This document shows positions 23,026 through 32,483 of a stretch of 64,000 bases of DNA, in pieces. A program made the translations under genes and the position numbers. This DNA is from Paenibacillus sp. FSL R7-0337. GTDB lineage: Bacteria; Bacillota; Bacilli; Paenibacillales; Paenibacillaceae. The notes under the pieces were generated by a model. It made no database searches. It saw only the letters and a list, made by a program, of their open reading frames with translations, and was not told the DNA's origin. How positions within the stretch are numbered: the first letter of the stretch is position 1; every line of letters begins with the position of its first letter. Location: NCBI RefSeq assembly GCF_037969875.1, contig NZ_CP150218.1:5642001-5706000 (forward strand), read 5' to 3'.

Positions 23026-24123
23026 ACGCTGTAACCGGCCCCGCACCCAGATCGACAGGGCCAGCAGCAGCGGAATGGCGACCTGGAAGAGCGGGTCAAG
23101 CTTCAGGCTCGGACCCAGGCCGATGGCGATATGCTGGGTGTAATCCCGTTCGAGGAATGAGGAACCATAGATGACGGCCCCCACAGGGAAGACCCACCAT
23201 TTGGCCGGTTTGCCGGTCAGCTCTGCAAGAGCTTTTACAGAACAGAAGTAGAAGAGCATCATCTTGATCAGCAGCCCCAGGAAGAGCTGGATGGTGACGA
23301 GAATATCAAGCCGTTCGACGAATTTGAGGTTGGACAGCACCCGGACGGTTTTGAGAAAAGGCAGCTGGCTGACGCCCGCAATCGACGGGCCGAGGACGGC
23401 CACATTCAGCGCATTCATGAAGATCAGGAACGCGCTGATGAGCAGATAGGCGTTCACTGTGTATTTTACAGGCATACCGGGCTTCTCCCATAGCGTCCAC
23501 AGCATCAGAAAAACAATCATCTGCCCGAAGGGAAACGAGACGATCTCCGGCAGCGCCGCTTGCAGCACCGGCATCAACCCGCCCTCCATCACCGGCGCCA
23601 GACGGCCGAAATCGATCACTCCCATGATGCCCAGCATCAGAATAAGCAGAAAATAGAAGAACAGCATGACTGGAAGCAGCACCTCAGGCAGCCTGAAGAC
23701 AACCTCCGCCCCCTTCCAAATGGCATATAAGGCCAGCAGCACGAACACCAGCATCGTAATGGCTATGGGGGTTCTCGGCAGCATCGTCATCGCCGTCAGC
23801 TCGCCGAGATCGCGGACATTACGCATGGACTGATAAGCGAAGTACAGGCTGTACACCGCACCGATGAACGCCCCGGGAGCTGTGCCGAAATGAGCTTTGA
23901 GCATTCCAATCAGGTCCGTGCCCGGAGAGCGGTACTGAATCCACATCAGCACAAGGAGAAGGGCGAAGCCCGCCGCTGAACCTGCACACATCGCCAGCCA
24001 GGAATCCTGCTTGGCGGTGCCCCCCAGCAGGAACAGCGGCGTGCTGCCGATTTCAAACAGCATAATCATGAACGCAATCTGCAGGGAAGAGACTTGTTCT
24101 TTGACCTGTTCTTTGTTCACCAT
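23017..24123 (-). CDS. Spore germination permease, GerB family (second copy)
   Basis: 368 residues, about ten membrane helices, of the GerAB/amino-acid-permease type (LQIAFMIMLFEIGSTPLFLL, RNVRDLGELTAMTMLPRTPI, FPFGQMIVFLMLWTLWEKPG). GerB subunits form the germinant-binding channel in the spore inner membrane. It is the last gene of a five-gene unit that already has a gerB. The two GerB proteins differ clearly in sequence and may give a receptor with two ligand specificities. Confidence 0.88.
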   Translation of the reverse strand: MVNKEQVKEQVSSLQIAFMIMLFEIGSTPLFLLGGTAKQDSWLAMCAGSAAGFALLLVLMWIQYRSPGTDLIGMLKAHFGTAPGAFIGAVYSLYFAYQSMRNVRDLGELTAMTMLPRTPIAITMLVFVLLALYAIWKGAEVVFRLPEVLLPVMLFFYFLLILMLGIMGVIDFGRLAPVMEGGLMPVLQAALPEIVSFPFGQMIVFLMLWTLWEKPGMPVKYTVNAYLLISAFLIFMNALNVAVLGPSIAGVSQLPFLKTVRVLSNLKFVERLDILVTIQLFLGLLIKMMLFYFCSVKALAELTGKPAKWWVFPVGAVIYGSSFLERDYTQHIAIGLGPSLKLDPLFQVAIPLLLALSIWVRGRLQRSA

Positions 24124-24132
24124 AATGGCTTC

Positions 24133-24366
24133 TCAGCCTCCTAACCAATGGATGATGGCTCTGCCGACAGGCTGAAAGTACGCCGTATACAGGAGACCCA
24201 GCGACAGATGAGGGGTATCGGTAATACCGCATAGATTAAGATAGACTCCGTATCCCATAATGCAGCCAAGCAAGAGCCGCCGCCAGCGATGTCCTTCTCC
24301 GCTCAGCTTCCTCCACCCCCACCCGTAGGCAAGCGCATAGAGTAGAAGAGTAATAGCTATTTTCAT
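24133..24366 (-). CDS. Small membrane protein in the germination operon
   Basis: 77 residues with two hydrophobic segments (about 3-18 and 30-60) and a basic loop between (RKLSGEGHRWRR). ATG 24366 has AAAGGAGC at good spacing. It sits between gerC and the second gerB with short gaps. Small two-helix proteins encoded in ger operons of other Bacillales are known to modulate germinant receptors; that this is one is inferred from size, topology and place only. Confidence 0.7.
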   Translation of the reverse strand: MKIAITLLLYALAYGWGWRKLSGEGHRWRRLLLGCIMGYGVYLNLCGITDTPHLSLGLLYTAYFQPVGRAIIHWLGG

Positions 24367-24378
24367 AGATATGCTCCT

Positions 24379-25614
24379 TTACTTCTGCTGGACAGACTTG
24401 AACGATTTGTTGCTGAGTCCGGTCCGTTCCATCTCAATCGAGACCTGAGGGCGGAGCTCGATCTCCTGAAAAACACTGTCCCAGTGCTTCTCCTGCTCAA
24501 TCTGCTTCCAGCGCTTCGGATCGCTCCGGTGTACTCTCACAGCAAAACCGGTGACGTCTGCCTTCAGCCGCTTGACCTCTGTCCAGGCGTTATTCATTAG
24601 CTCCAGCACCCGCTGCTCCAGTGATTCCTCCATCTCACTGATCGCCTTGCGGTCGTTCAGATCCATGATGCTGCCAAGCTCCGTCAGCACACCGCTGCCC
24701 TTCACGTTAACCTCCATCACATAATGATCCTTGGCCCAGACAGGGCGTACGGTGGTGGCCGAATTCTGCAGGACGAAGGATGCGTCAAGCTTGTCGCTTG
24801 CCCCCGGCCGGGAGGGGAAGGCGATGGTGGCAGAATCAACATTATCGGTCAGAAAAGAAAGCCCGAACGCCTGCTTTTGGCTAAGCCAGCCCGCGAACGT
24901 ATCCCCTTTAATAACGCCCAGCCTTCCCAGCGCCAGCCGTGAGGGCAGATCGGTAACCGCGGTCTCACTGGTCTCATCCATCGTCTGTGAGCCGGTCAGC
25001 AGAATCTCCGGCAACACCGCGCTTTTGGATTCGGAGGACAGCGCCATCGCCAGCTCATACAGGCGGGTTCCCGGAAAGTAGGACAAGAGCCGTGATTCTT
25101 GTTCAATCATTAGCTGGATGCCGGCGCCCTGGTTCTTGGTCATCTGCATCAGCTGATCCAGAATCATTCCCGCATCGCCCTGGGAGATGAAGACAAAGAC
25201 CGTCTCCCGGGCATCCTGCTTGCGCAGGAACATATCAATCAGCTGATTGATCCCGTGTCTGGCCAGGCTCTCGCCGATCACAGTAATTCTAGAGTGGGAG
25301 AAGAACATCTCCCGCGTACTGGTCAGATTCGTCCGTTCAATGGCCTCCATAATCGTCCGGCCCTTGACGGTGAACGTGAGGAAGGGCGGCGAGCTGGTGC
25401 TGCCTCCTCCGCTGCCGCCCATACCGCTGGCACCTGAGGAAGGGTTGATGACCTGGTAGGTCGCCTTCCACTGATTGTTCTCCCAGTCATAGGCGGAGCC
25501 GGAGGTAATGCCCAACTCGTTAAGCTCCCGGTCATCCCAGCAGCCGGAGAGCAGGAGGGAGAGAAGCGGGAGACAGAGAATCAGGCACAGCAGAGTTCTC
25601 GGTTTGTTCATCAT
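24379..25614 (-). CDS. gerC: Germinant receptor lipoprotein, Ger(x)C family
   Basis: 411 residues with a lipoprotein signal ending LLLSGCWDDREL; GCWD is the standard start of GerC proteins after cleavage. Family segments follow (ELNELGITSGSAYDWENNQW, MFFSHSRITVIGESLARHGI, FLRKQDARETVFVFISQGD). It is anchored on the outer face of the spore inner membrane and assembles with GerA and GerB. The start overlaps gerB by four bases. Confidence 0.92.
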   Translation of the reverse strand: MMNKPRTLLCLILCLPLLSLLLSGCWDDRELNELGITSGSAYDWENNQWKATYQVINPSSGASGMGGSGGGSTSSPPFLTFTVKGRTIMEAIERTNLTSTREMFFSHSRITVIGESLARHGINQLIDMFLRKQDARETVFVFISQGDAGMILDQLMQMTKNQGAGIQLMIEQESRLLSYFPGTRLYELAMALSSESKSAVLPEILLTGSQTMDETSETAVTDLPSRLALGRLGVIKGDTFAGWLSQKQAFGLSFLTDNVDSATIAFPSRPGASDKLDASFVLQNSATTVRPVWAKDHYVMEVNVKGSGVLTELGSIMDLNDRKAISEMEESLEQRVLELMNNAWTEVKRLKADVTGFAVRVHRSDPKRWKQIEQEKHWDSVFQEIELRPQVSIEMERTGLSNKSFKSVQQK

Positions 25615-26714
25615 GTCTCCAGCCCCTTCCGCTTAGACCGGGCCTTGTGCACCTTGTTCAGCAGGACCGCGCCCAGCGGTACCAGGACGTTGAACAGGAA
25701 GAAGACCACGAACCGCCCTTCCTGGTTGTAGACATTTAGCTTGGCTGAGCTTTGCCAGGAGAACAGGCATTCCAGAGCAATGATCAGACCCAGCGCGCCA
25801 ATGAAGGGCCGGCTGCTGCTGACCCGGAACGTCTGCTTGAAGCACTCCACCGTCACGAACAGGAAGATGGCGAATTTGAGATAGATCGACAGCACCCAAT
25901 AAGAGATGAAGAGAATATCCAGCTTCTCTATGAACCGGCCGACCCGGAGGATGCTGATGGTAGCGAAGCCGGGGTAAGCACTGAGCTTAATGAATTCCGG
26001 TCCGAAGACCATCAGGGCTGTGATTAATGAGAACATCATCAGTGTGGCCACGAACAGCAGGCCGGTCCAGCCGATAATTTTGGCCCGCTGCGGATATTGC
26101 AGGTAAGGGGCCAGGAACAGCAGCACCGCCACTTCAGACATCCATGCAGTCGGTGTCAGGCTCGCCAGGGTGATCTCAGCCAGATTATGATCGAACATGG
26201 GCAGCAGATGATGCACATTCAGATCATTGTAGAGCCCGAACAGGTACAGTGGTACGAAGAACAGATAGAATAGAATAACCAGACTGTTCACTCTGGCGAT
26301 GGCTTCAATGCCCTGCCGGACCATATAGATAGTGATGAAGAGAATGAGTATGACCAGCACCGTGATCGGGGTATCGATCAGGACGTTGTCTTTAATGAAA
26401 TTGACAAACTCCCGCAGAATGGTTGCGGTGGTGTCCAGGTAGAACTGGAGCATCAGCAGACCAAGGATGACTGCGACCACAGGGGAACTTTTCTCCCCCA
26501 CCCACTCCAGAAAAGGAGTGCCGTTGCTGTTCTGAATCACCGCCCCGACGATCCACGCAATGAGCAGCCCCGCCGCGGTAGACAGGATGATCGCCAGCGG
26601 AGCGTCCTGCTCTGCATAGGTGCTGATAATGATAGGCAGCACGACAGTGGCTGTCGGCAGGATGGTATTGACTACAAGCATGGCAGCTTGGGTGGTGCCG
26701 ATTTTTCCATTCAT
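25611..26714 (-). CDS. gerB: Spore germination permease, GerB family (first copy)
   Basis: 367 residues, about ten membrane helices (TTQAAMLVVNTILPTATVVL, GRFIEKLDILFISYWVLSIY, VTVECFKQTFRV). Overlaps gerA by four bases upstream and gerC by four downstream, the usual coupled gerABC order. It is the predicted germinant-binding subunit. Confidence 0.92.
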   Translation of the reverse strand: MNGKIGTTQAAMLVVNTILPTATVVLPIIISTYAEQDAPLAIILSTAAGLLIAWIVGAVIQNSNGTPFLEWVGEKSSPVVAVILGLLMLQFYLDTTATILREFVNFIKDNVLIDTPITVLVILILFITIYMVRQGIEAIARVNSLVILFYLFFVPLYLFGLYNDLNVHHLLPMFDHNLAEITLASLTPTAWMSEVAVLLFLAPYLQYPQRAKIIGWTGLLFVATLMMFSLITALMVFGPEFIKLSAYPGFATISILRVGRFIEKLDILFISYWVLSIYLKFAIFLFVTVECFKQTFRVSSSRPFIGALGLIIALECLFSWQSSAKLNVYNQEGRFVVFFLFNVLVPLGAVLLNKVHKARSKRKGLET

Positions 26715-28333
26715 GCTGGACCCTCTCCCTGCGGTTTAGGCTGTGCCGGTGATGGATGAGCTGTGTTTTCCACGGGCTGTGGCTTCTGGTTAGGGACTTG
26801 TCTGCGGGTCTCTTTGCCGAGATTGGTCTTCGGACGCATATTCATGCTCCACAGCGGAACACGGATGAAGATGTCCTTCAGATAACGCGGAATCATCGGC
26901 GCCACCGGAGACAGATAAGGCACGCCGAAAGAGCGCAGGCCCGCCATGTGAATCAGCAGCACCATCAGGAAGGACATAATGCCGAACAGACCGAGCGAGG
27001 CAGCGATGAACATCATCACGAAGCGGATCAGCCGGATGGAGTTGGCGATGGCGAGTGACGGAATCACGAAGTTCGAGATGGCGGTAAAAGAAACCACAAT
27101 CACCATCGCCGCGGACACAAGTCCGGCCGAGACGGCGGCCTGGCCCAGCACGAGCGCGCCTACGATAGAGATAGCCGGTCCGATGGTCCGCGGCATACGT
27201 ACCCCCGCTTCACGCAGGACGTCGAAGGTCAGCTCCATCAGCAGCGCCTCAGCAAATGCGGGGAGCGGAACGCCTTCCCGCTGGGCAGCCAGACTTATAA
27301 GCAGGGTGGTCGGCAGCATCTCCTGGTGAAAGGTAGTAACGGCAATATAAAGTGCAGGCAGCAGCATAGAGACGAAGAATGCACCATAGCGGATCAGCCG
27401 CAGGAAGGAGGAAATATCATACCGCTGGTAATAATCCTCGCTGGATTGAAAAAAGTTGAAGAAGGTGGACGGGGCCAGCAGCGCAAAGGGAGTGCCGTCA
27501 ATGATAATCCCGACCTGGCCTTCCAGAATGCCCCCGGCCATAGCGTCAGGACGTTCGGTATTCTGAATGGTGGGAAAGGGCGTCAGGCCGCCGTCCTGTA
27601 TGAATTCTTCAATATAATTGCTCTCCAGAATGGCATCCGTATTGATGGCGTTCAGCCGGCGGCGGATTTCGGCCAGCACCTGTTCACTGGCGAGGCCTTC
27701 CAGATAGACGAGGGCAATTCCGGTCCCGGTACGCTGGCCGATGGTATATTCCTCAATCCGCAGATCGGCGGTTTTCAGGCGGCGGCGCAGCATGGCGGTC
27801 CCGGTACGCAGGCTCTCGGTGAAGCCTTCCTTCGGCCCGCGGATAACTCCCTGGGAGGTTGGCTCATTAATACTTCTTTTCTCCCAGCCGGAGGTGTCGG
27901 CGGCCAGCGCGACCTGAAGCCCCTCGAACAGTATCAGGGTATAGCCGTCAAAAAGCAGGGGCAGCAGCACCTCCAGGGTCCGGGCCTCCTTCACTCCTCC
28001 TATTGGCAGAATGTGCTCCTTAATCAGGTTGAAGGCAGCTTCTGTGGTAATGCTATCTCCGTTCAGCGTGCTGTTCTCCATTAAGGACTGGAGTACGGAC
28101 TGGTTGACAGTATCGGCGTTGACCAGACCGTCAATATAGATGAAGGCAAGGGAAAGGGGAGGCTGAGCTTCATTCTTATAATGGCGGATGACAATATCCG
28201 AGCTGCTGCCGATCCGGCGGCTGAGTTCCTGCAAATTATCCTCAAGGGAGAGCTTCAACGGAAGCGGTGCAGGCACGGAGGTTTCTACAGGATCTTGGGT
28301 AGTCTTACGGCTCTTCTTCGGCTCTTGAGGCAT
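26711..28333 (-). CDS. gerA: Germinant receptor subunit GerA
   Basis: About 540 residues from ATG 28333 (MPQEPKK), preceded by AAGGGAG at 8 bases. The frame is open to 28510, but that extension runs through the terminator of the preceding gene, so it is not coding. The protein has a large soluble N-terminal region (SSDIVIRHYKNEAQPPLSLA, TLILFEGLQVALAADTSGWE) and about five membrane helices (FVSMLLPALYIAVTTFHQEM, GVPLPAFAEALLMELTFDVL), as in all GerA proteins. It forms oligomeric ion channels in the spore membrane. Expected to be expressed in the forespore. Confidence 0.92.
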   Translation of the reverse strand: MPQEPKKSRKTTQDPVETSVPAPLPLKLSLEDNLQELSRRIGSSSDIVIRHYKNEAQPPLSLAFIYIDGLVNADTVNQSVLQSLMENSTLNGDSITTEAAFNLIKEHILPIGGVKEARTLEVLLPLLFDGYTLILFEGLQVALAADTSGWEKRSINEPTSQGVIRGPKEGFTESLRTGTAMLRRRLKTADLRIEEYTIGQRTGTGIALVYLEGLASEQVLAEIRRRLNAINTDAILESNYIEEFIQDGGLTPFPTIQNTERPDAMAGGILEGQVGIIIDGTPFALLAPSTFFNFFQSSEDYYQRYDISSFLRLIRYGAFFVSMLLPALYIAVTTFHQEMLPTTLLISLAAQREGVPLPAFAEALLMELTFDVLREAGVRMPRTIGPAISIVGALVLGQAAVSAGLVSAAMVIVVSFTAISNFVIPSLAIANSIRLIRFVMMFIAASLGLFGIMSFLMVLLIHMAGLRSFGVPYLSPVAPMIPRYLKDIFIRVPLWSMNMRPKTNLGKETRRQVPNQKPQPVENTAHPSPAQPKPQGEGPA

Positions 28334-28453
28334 CTCGGGGACTCCCTTCTGCTGAAATCTGGATGTGTTCCCTGTATTATCCCCCATAGGCGTATTCCTT
28401 ATTCTGCCTTCTGCCTGAACTACGCACATAGAGGAGTCGCTGGAATCAAAAAA

Positions 28454-28505
28454 GAAACTGCCCTTTAGGAATGGCAGCTTTGCAGCATTCCATAAAGGCA
28501 GTTTC
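28454..28505 (-). terminator. Intrinsic terminator ahead of the ger operon
   Basis: GAAACTGCC pairs with GGCAGTTTC, with inner TTTAGGAATG/CATTCCATAAA pairing; on the minus strand followed by TTTTTTGATTCC. It ends the phosphodiester-glycosidase-like gene and rules out the upstream gerA starts. Confidence 0.85.
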
Positions 28506-28543
28506 ATCAACAGACTTTAGATTTGAACTCTAAGCTGGGTAGA

Positions 28544-29710
28544 TTATTTAGTCTGTACAACCAGAGCGTTGCTGATCAGGCGTCCCGGAGTGGTCAGGTA
28601 CTTGCCATTGTAATATAGGCCGCTTGAGGCACCGCCATCGAGGTTCATCGCCTGGTAGGCTCCGGCCTGCTTCATAATTTCCGCCAGCTGGGGGATGGTT
28701 GCCCCGCCGGAGGTGAGCAGAATCAGCTTATGATCGCGGGTGATGCCCAGTGCGCTGCGCGAGCCTCCGCCGGTCAGGATTTTGGGGTCCCGGAAGCCTT
28801 CCCCCGCCACATTCAGCGCGACCTTCCCGTTAACCAGCAGCCGTGGTCCAGCCTGAAGTGCGCCGTGAACGGAACCGGAATCGAAGCGGGCTTTGAATTC
28901 ACTGCCCGGAATCAGTTCAGCGAGCATATTGCGGTCGTAAGCGAAGACCGCCCGTTTGTCTCCGGAGCTGTTCTTCAGCATCTTGCCGCCGCTGATGATG
29001 TAGCCGTAGGGAGCCTTGAAAGCGTCATTAGTATACGCGGCGAAGAACGTGCCGTTGATCGCGGCGGCAGCATTGCTGCGCTTGGCGATGCTGGCAAGGG
29101 CTTCAGTCTTACCGACGGTATTCCCGGCCAGAACGGCATCCAGCTTCACCGAAGGATGCAGCAGGGAGACCGTGACGGTCTGGACGCTGAAGGAGCGGCC
29201 GCCGACCTTGTAGGTATGATGTCCGCTGACTACAGCGGGCGAGCCGCTCTTGATCAGGCTGCCGTTCTGTACAGGCAGGGTGGCTGTCTCCGCAGTGCCT
29301 GGTTCAGCCCCGCTTGTTAGCGTAAGCGACCCAGCTTCTCTATTCCACTGGAGCTGTATGCCGAGTGTCTGGCTTACAAGAGACAAGGGGACATAGGTAG
29401 TCCCGTTCTCACTGAAAGGCCGCACACTTACGGTAACGGGCTTGCCGTTAACGGAAGCCCCGGGCTTGCCTGGAGTGAAGGTAATGGAATTCTCGCCGCG
29501 TGATATCTCAATCTGGCCGCCGGAAGCGGTGAGTACGGACTGGATACCGGCGAAGCCGTTCAGGAAGCGGAGCGGGATGAAGGAGTGATTCTCCTTGTCC
29601 ACATATACGGCAAGCTTGGGCTGCGGTGCCGCAGCGGCACCGGATTGCAGTGCTGGAAGAAGGACGGCCAGCAGACAGAAGGCGGTAAAGAGGGTGAGCA
29701 GTTTTTTCAT
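28544..29710 (-). CDS. Secreted phosphodiester glycosidase-family protein with copper-amine-oxidase-like stalk domain
   Basis: About 388 residues from ATG 29710 (MKKLLTLFTAFCLLAVLLPA, a signal peptide ending near AAAA). Residues about 35-140 are a stalk domain (FIPLRFLNGFAGI, TYVPLSLVSQTLGIQLQWN). The C-terminal part is of the NAGPA/DUF2233 type (AAINGTFFAAY, GALQAGPRLLVNGK, RSALGITRDHKLILLTSGG, MNLDGGASSGLYYNGK). The family removes sugars from phosphodiester-linked glycans; here it probably acts in the cell wall or spore envelope. AAAGGAG lies 12 bases ahead of the start. It has its own terminator, so it is not part of the ger operon downstream. Confidence 0.87.
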   Translation of the reverse strand: MKKLLTLFTAFCLLAVLLPALQSGAAAAPQPKLAVYVDKENHSFIPLRFLNGFAGIQSVLTASGGQIEISRGENSITFTPGKPGASVNGKPVTVSVRPFSENGTTYVPLSLVSQTLGIQLQWNREAGSLTLTSGAEPGTAETATLPVQNGSLIKSGSPAVVSGHHTYKVGGRSFSVQTVTVSLLHPSVKLDAVLAGNTVGKTEALASIAKRSNAAAAINGTFFAAYTNDAFKAPYGYIISGGKMLKNSSGDKRAVFAYDRNMLAELIPGSEFKARFDSGSVHGALQAGPRLLVNGKVALNVAGEGFRDPKILTGGGSRSALGITRDHKLILLTSGGATIPQLAEIMKQAGAYQAMNLDGGASSGLYYNGKYLTTPGRLISNALVVQTK

Positions 29711-29907
29711 GATACACAAAATCTCCTTTGGGTTGTAGCAGGTTAATCTGCAGGTTAGGATGATTCTGGAACAGGCCCCAGAATGCAGTACTTGAGCTAT
29801 CATCATATAATCGTCTCCCGTTACCGTCAATGGAGCATGCATCCAGCAGCGGGTTGGTTTATAATGGGATCACATTAGAATATCTGCATATAAGGGCGGT
29901 AGCGATC

Positions 29908-30486
29908 ATGACAAGAATAGGCTTAATCCGGCACGGCAGCACACGCTGGAATCAGGAGGGCCGGGTACAGGGTCATACGGATAATCCTCTGGACGAGGAA
30001 GGCTTCCGGCAGGCCGGCGTGCTTGCGGAGCGGCTTAGCAGTGAAGCGTGGGATTATATCTATTCAAGCGATTTGCTGCGGGCCAGACAGACGGCGGAGA
30101 CCATCGCCGGGAGGCTGGGCATCCCGCTGGCCGGTCTCGTTCCGGGCATCCGGGAGATGAACGGCGGATTAATTGAAGGAACCACCGAGAGTGAGCGGAT
30201 CGAGCGCTTCGGCAGCCAGTGGAAGACGATGGATCTGAAGCTGGAGAGTCAGGAGCTGGCCCGCGAGCGGGGAGTCCGGGCGATTGAAGAGCTCGCTGCG
30301 CGCCATCCCGGCAGCAATGTGCTGGTAGTCAGCCACGGGGCTATTCTGCGGAGTACGTTGGCCGGACTTGTGCCTTCCCTGGATGTGAGCGTGCTGCTGA
30401 AGAACACCTCCATCACCTGCCTGGTCAAGGAGAAGGGCAGCTGGAGCTGTGAATTGTACAACAGTGCGGAGCATATGGACGGATAG
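29908..30486 (+). CDS. Histidine phosphatase family protein
   Basis: 192 residues of the phosphoglycerate-mutase-like superfamily. The phosphohistidine motif LIRHGSTRWNQEGRVQGHTD starts at residue 6, with YSSDLLRARQTAETIA and the second catalytic His in LVVSHGAILRS. ATG 29908 is used because it begins just before the motif; the open frame to 29830 has no better site. Typical roles are broad-specificity phosphatase or alpha-ribazole phosphatase; no cobalamin gene is near, so the substrate is unassigned. Confidence 0.88.
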   Translation: MTRIGLIRHGSTRWNQEGRVQGHTDNPLDEEGFRQAGVLAERLSSEAWDYIYSSDLLRARQTAETIAGRLGIPLAGLVPGIREMNGGLIEGTTESERIERFGSQWKTMDLKLESQELARERGVRAIEELAARHPGSNVLVVSHGAILRSTLAGLVPSLDVSVLLKNTSITCLVKEKGSWSCELYNSAEHMDG

Positions 30487-30687
30487 GACGGATATTTCAG
30501 AGCATTTCATTACAATAAAGCGCCTGTCCTGCCGATAATATGCTTAATGCTAATCCGCTAGGGGTATTCATTTACAGTGCCTCTTGCCGGAGTTGTTCAG
30601 AATTTGTTCAGTCTGTTCCTGTACAGTAGCGCTTGAAAGCGATAAATTCATAAATTCATTGATAGGCTGAAGGAGGGCGTAAGACTA

Positions 30688-31539
30688 GTGGAAGAGGCCC
30701 GCAATTATATGTTGACAATTCTATCCATACTTATAGGGGTACTGACCGTATATAGCTCGCTTAGACTGACAAGGGATTTCTCCCGACAAACGCAAAGAAC
30801 CCGGGCAGTCCGCTCGAGTCTTGTGGTGCTGGTGATTAGTGCCGGACTTTCCGGCATGCATCTGCTCGGCAGAAGAGCCTTAACCGGCTTCACTACAGAA
30901 GGCAGAAGTCTGCTGATCTCTTTGTTCCTGTACATGCTGACACTTGCCGGTATTCTGTATCTGTTCCTGCGGATGCGCATGATCCTTGGGGAGCGTGAGC
31001 AGCTCAAGGAATTGGCATACCGGGATACGCTGACCGGCCTGCTGAATAAGAACGGAATGGATCATTTCTGGGATCATTGCAAAATGAGCGAGCAGCTTGC
31101 AGTATTATATCTCGACCTGAACCGGTTCAAATCGATTAACGATACCCTCGGCCATCATACAGGGGATCTGTTACTGGAGGCCGTTGGAACCAGCCTGCAG
31201 CAATTCACCTGCAAGGGCAAGCGGCATATTTTCCGGGTGGGCGGAGATGAATTCGTCATTATCGCCAAACGCTACAGCCGCAAGGAGGCAGAGCAGCTTG
31301 CTCTTAAGGTTCTGGAGCGCATCACCCGTACCTATAAGCTGGAGAGCCATGAATTATTCGTGTCCGCGAGTGTCGGGATCACGATAAGTCAGGGCCGGAT
31401 CGATCCGAAGCAGCTGCTTCAGGAGGCAGATTCGGCTATGTACAATGCCAAGCAGCTGGGAAGCGGGCGTTGTGCTGTATACAAGCAGGAGGGCCGCATT
31501 CCTTCCGTGAAGCTGGTCAGCAGCTCAAGAGCGCAATAA
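30688..31539 (+). CDS. Membrane diguanylate cyclase (GGDEF)
   Basis: 283 residues. Three hydrophobic segments (about 4-22, 36-55, 68-92) are followed by a GGDEF domain: YRDTLTGLLNKNGMDHFWDH, LYLDLNRFKSINDTLGHHTG, FRVGGDEFVII, SVGITISQG. The catalytic motif is the active GGDEF form, so it should make cyclic di-GMP. The inhibitory RxxD site five residues upstream is absent (CKGKRHIF), so product feedback through the I-site is unlikely. Start GTG 30688 with AAGGAGGG 10 bases ahead. Confidence 0.92.
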   Translation: MEEARNYMLTILSILIGVLTVYSSLRLTRDFSRQTQRTRAVRSSLVVLVISAGLSGMHLLGRRALTGFTTEGRSLLISLFLYMLTLAGILYLFLRMRMILGEREQLKELAYRDTLTGLLNKNGMDHFWDHCKMSEQLAVLYLDLNRFKSINDTLGHHTGDLLLEAVGTSLQQFTCKGKRHIFRVGGDEFVIIAKRYSRKEAEQLALKVLERITRTYKLESHELFVSASVGITISQGRIDPKQLLQEADSAMYNAKQLGSGRCAVYKQEGRIPSVKLVSSSRAQ

Positions 31540-31560
31540 GGTTTATAAGTCTTACAAGTA

Positions 31561-31653
31561 AGCAGTTGGAAAATGTACACTTAATCTGCCGAATCCAATG
31601 GATTCTGAGAAAATCGGGGCCGATTAAGTGCTTTATTCCAGCTGTTTTTTTGT
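31561..31653 (+). terminator. Long structured terminator-like inverted repeat
   Basis: Nested pairings: CACTTAATC with GATTAAGTG, inner GAATCC-AAT-GGATTC, and an outer imperfect AGCAGTTGGAA/TTCCAGCTGTT, followed by TTTTTTTG. Ends the diguanylate cyclase gene; larger than a normal terminator. Confidence 0.55.
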
Positions 31654-31748
31654 TGAATACCTGTGACGCCAAATGAGATGTACAGAATTCCACTCGTTCA
31701 CCCGCCGGACTGCGCCGTCCTATGGACAGCGCAGCCGTGTTCCATAAG

Positions 31749-32483
31749 TCAGACGCCTCTGGCAGCCAAAAGCCCGGCTAGAATATCCGGATGATCGGTA
31801 ATAATTCCCGCCACCTCAGCTTCGATTAATGCCTGCATCCGCTCGGGATCATTAACCGTCCACGGATGATAGACAATGCCTTTCTCTGCAGCGGCGTTCA
31901 CGAACTCCGGCAGCACCGAGGAATGATGGGCATGCAGCGCATCCGCCTGCAAGGTTGCCGCGTAATTCCAAGGACGGTACAGTCCCTCGCCGTAGAGAAT
32001 ACCCGTACGGATCTCCGGTGCCAGCGACTTGCAGTAGGCTAGGGAATAATGATTGAAGCTAGAGATCACGACCCGCTCACTCATACCCTGCTCCCGGACA
32101 GCGGCGATTACCTTCTCTTCCATGCCGGGATAGAGGAAGGTCCCGTTCTTAAGCTCTATATTCAGAATCGTCTCCCGGCCCTGCAGCAGATCCAGCAGCT
32201 CGTCCAGTGTCGGAATCCGTTCTCCTGCGAACTCAGGGCTGAACCAGGAGCCTGCGTCTACCTCCAGTATCTCACGAAGCGTCTTATCCTTCACATAACC
32301 GCTGCCTGAAGTGGTACGGTTAAGACTCTCATCATGGATCACTACTACTGCTCCGTCACTGGTAAGCTGTACGTCGGTCTCAATGCCGGTTGCACCAAGC
32401 TCAAGACCCTTGCGGAAGGCCGCCATTGTGTTCTCCGGGGCGGCTGCGGATGCGCCGCGATGCGCGAAATTAATGATGTTCAT
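31749..32483 (-). CDS. Glycerophosphodiester phosphodiesterase
   Basis: 244 residues, cytoplasmic GDPD form (no signal). Active-site motifs are complete: FAHRGASAAAPENT, GIETDVQLTSDG, VIHDESLNRTT, LNIELKNG, and the late HPWTVNDPERM and GIITDHPD. It splits glycerophosphodiesters from phospholipid turnover into glycerol 3-phosphate and an alcohol. Start ATG 32483 with a GGAGGGAA site. Single gene. Confidence 0.92.
   Translation of the reverse strand: MNIINFAHRGASAAAPENTMAAFRKGLELGATGIETDVQLTSDGAVVVIHDESLNRTTSGSGYVKDKTLREILEVDAGSWFSPEFAGERIPTLDELLDLLQGRETILNIELKNGTFLYPGMEEKVIAAVREQGMSERVVISSFNHYSLAYCKSLAPEIRTGILYGEGLYRPWNYAATLQADALHAHHSSVLPEFVNAAAEKGIVYHPWTVNDPERMQALIEAEVAGIITDHPDILAGLLAARGV

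Noticed and set aside
28334..28510. Longer N-terminus of GerA
   Set aside because: This extension overlaps the terminator hairpin of the preceding gene, and a better-placed start with a ribosome site exists at 28333.
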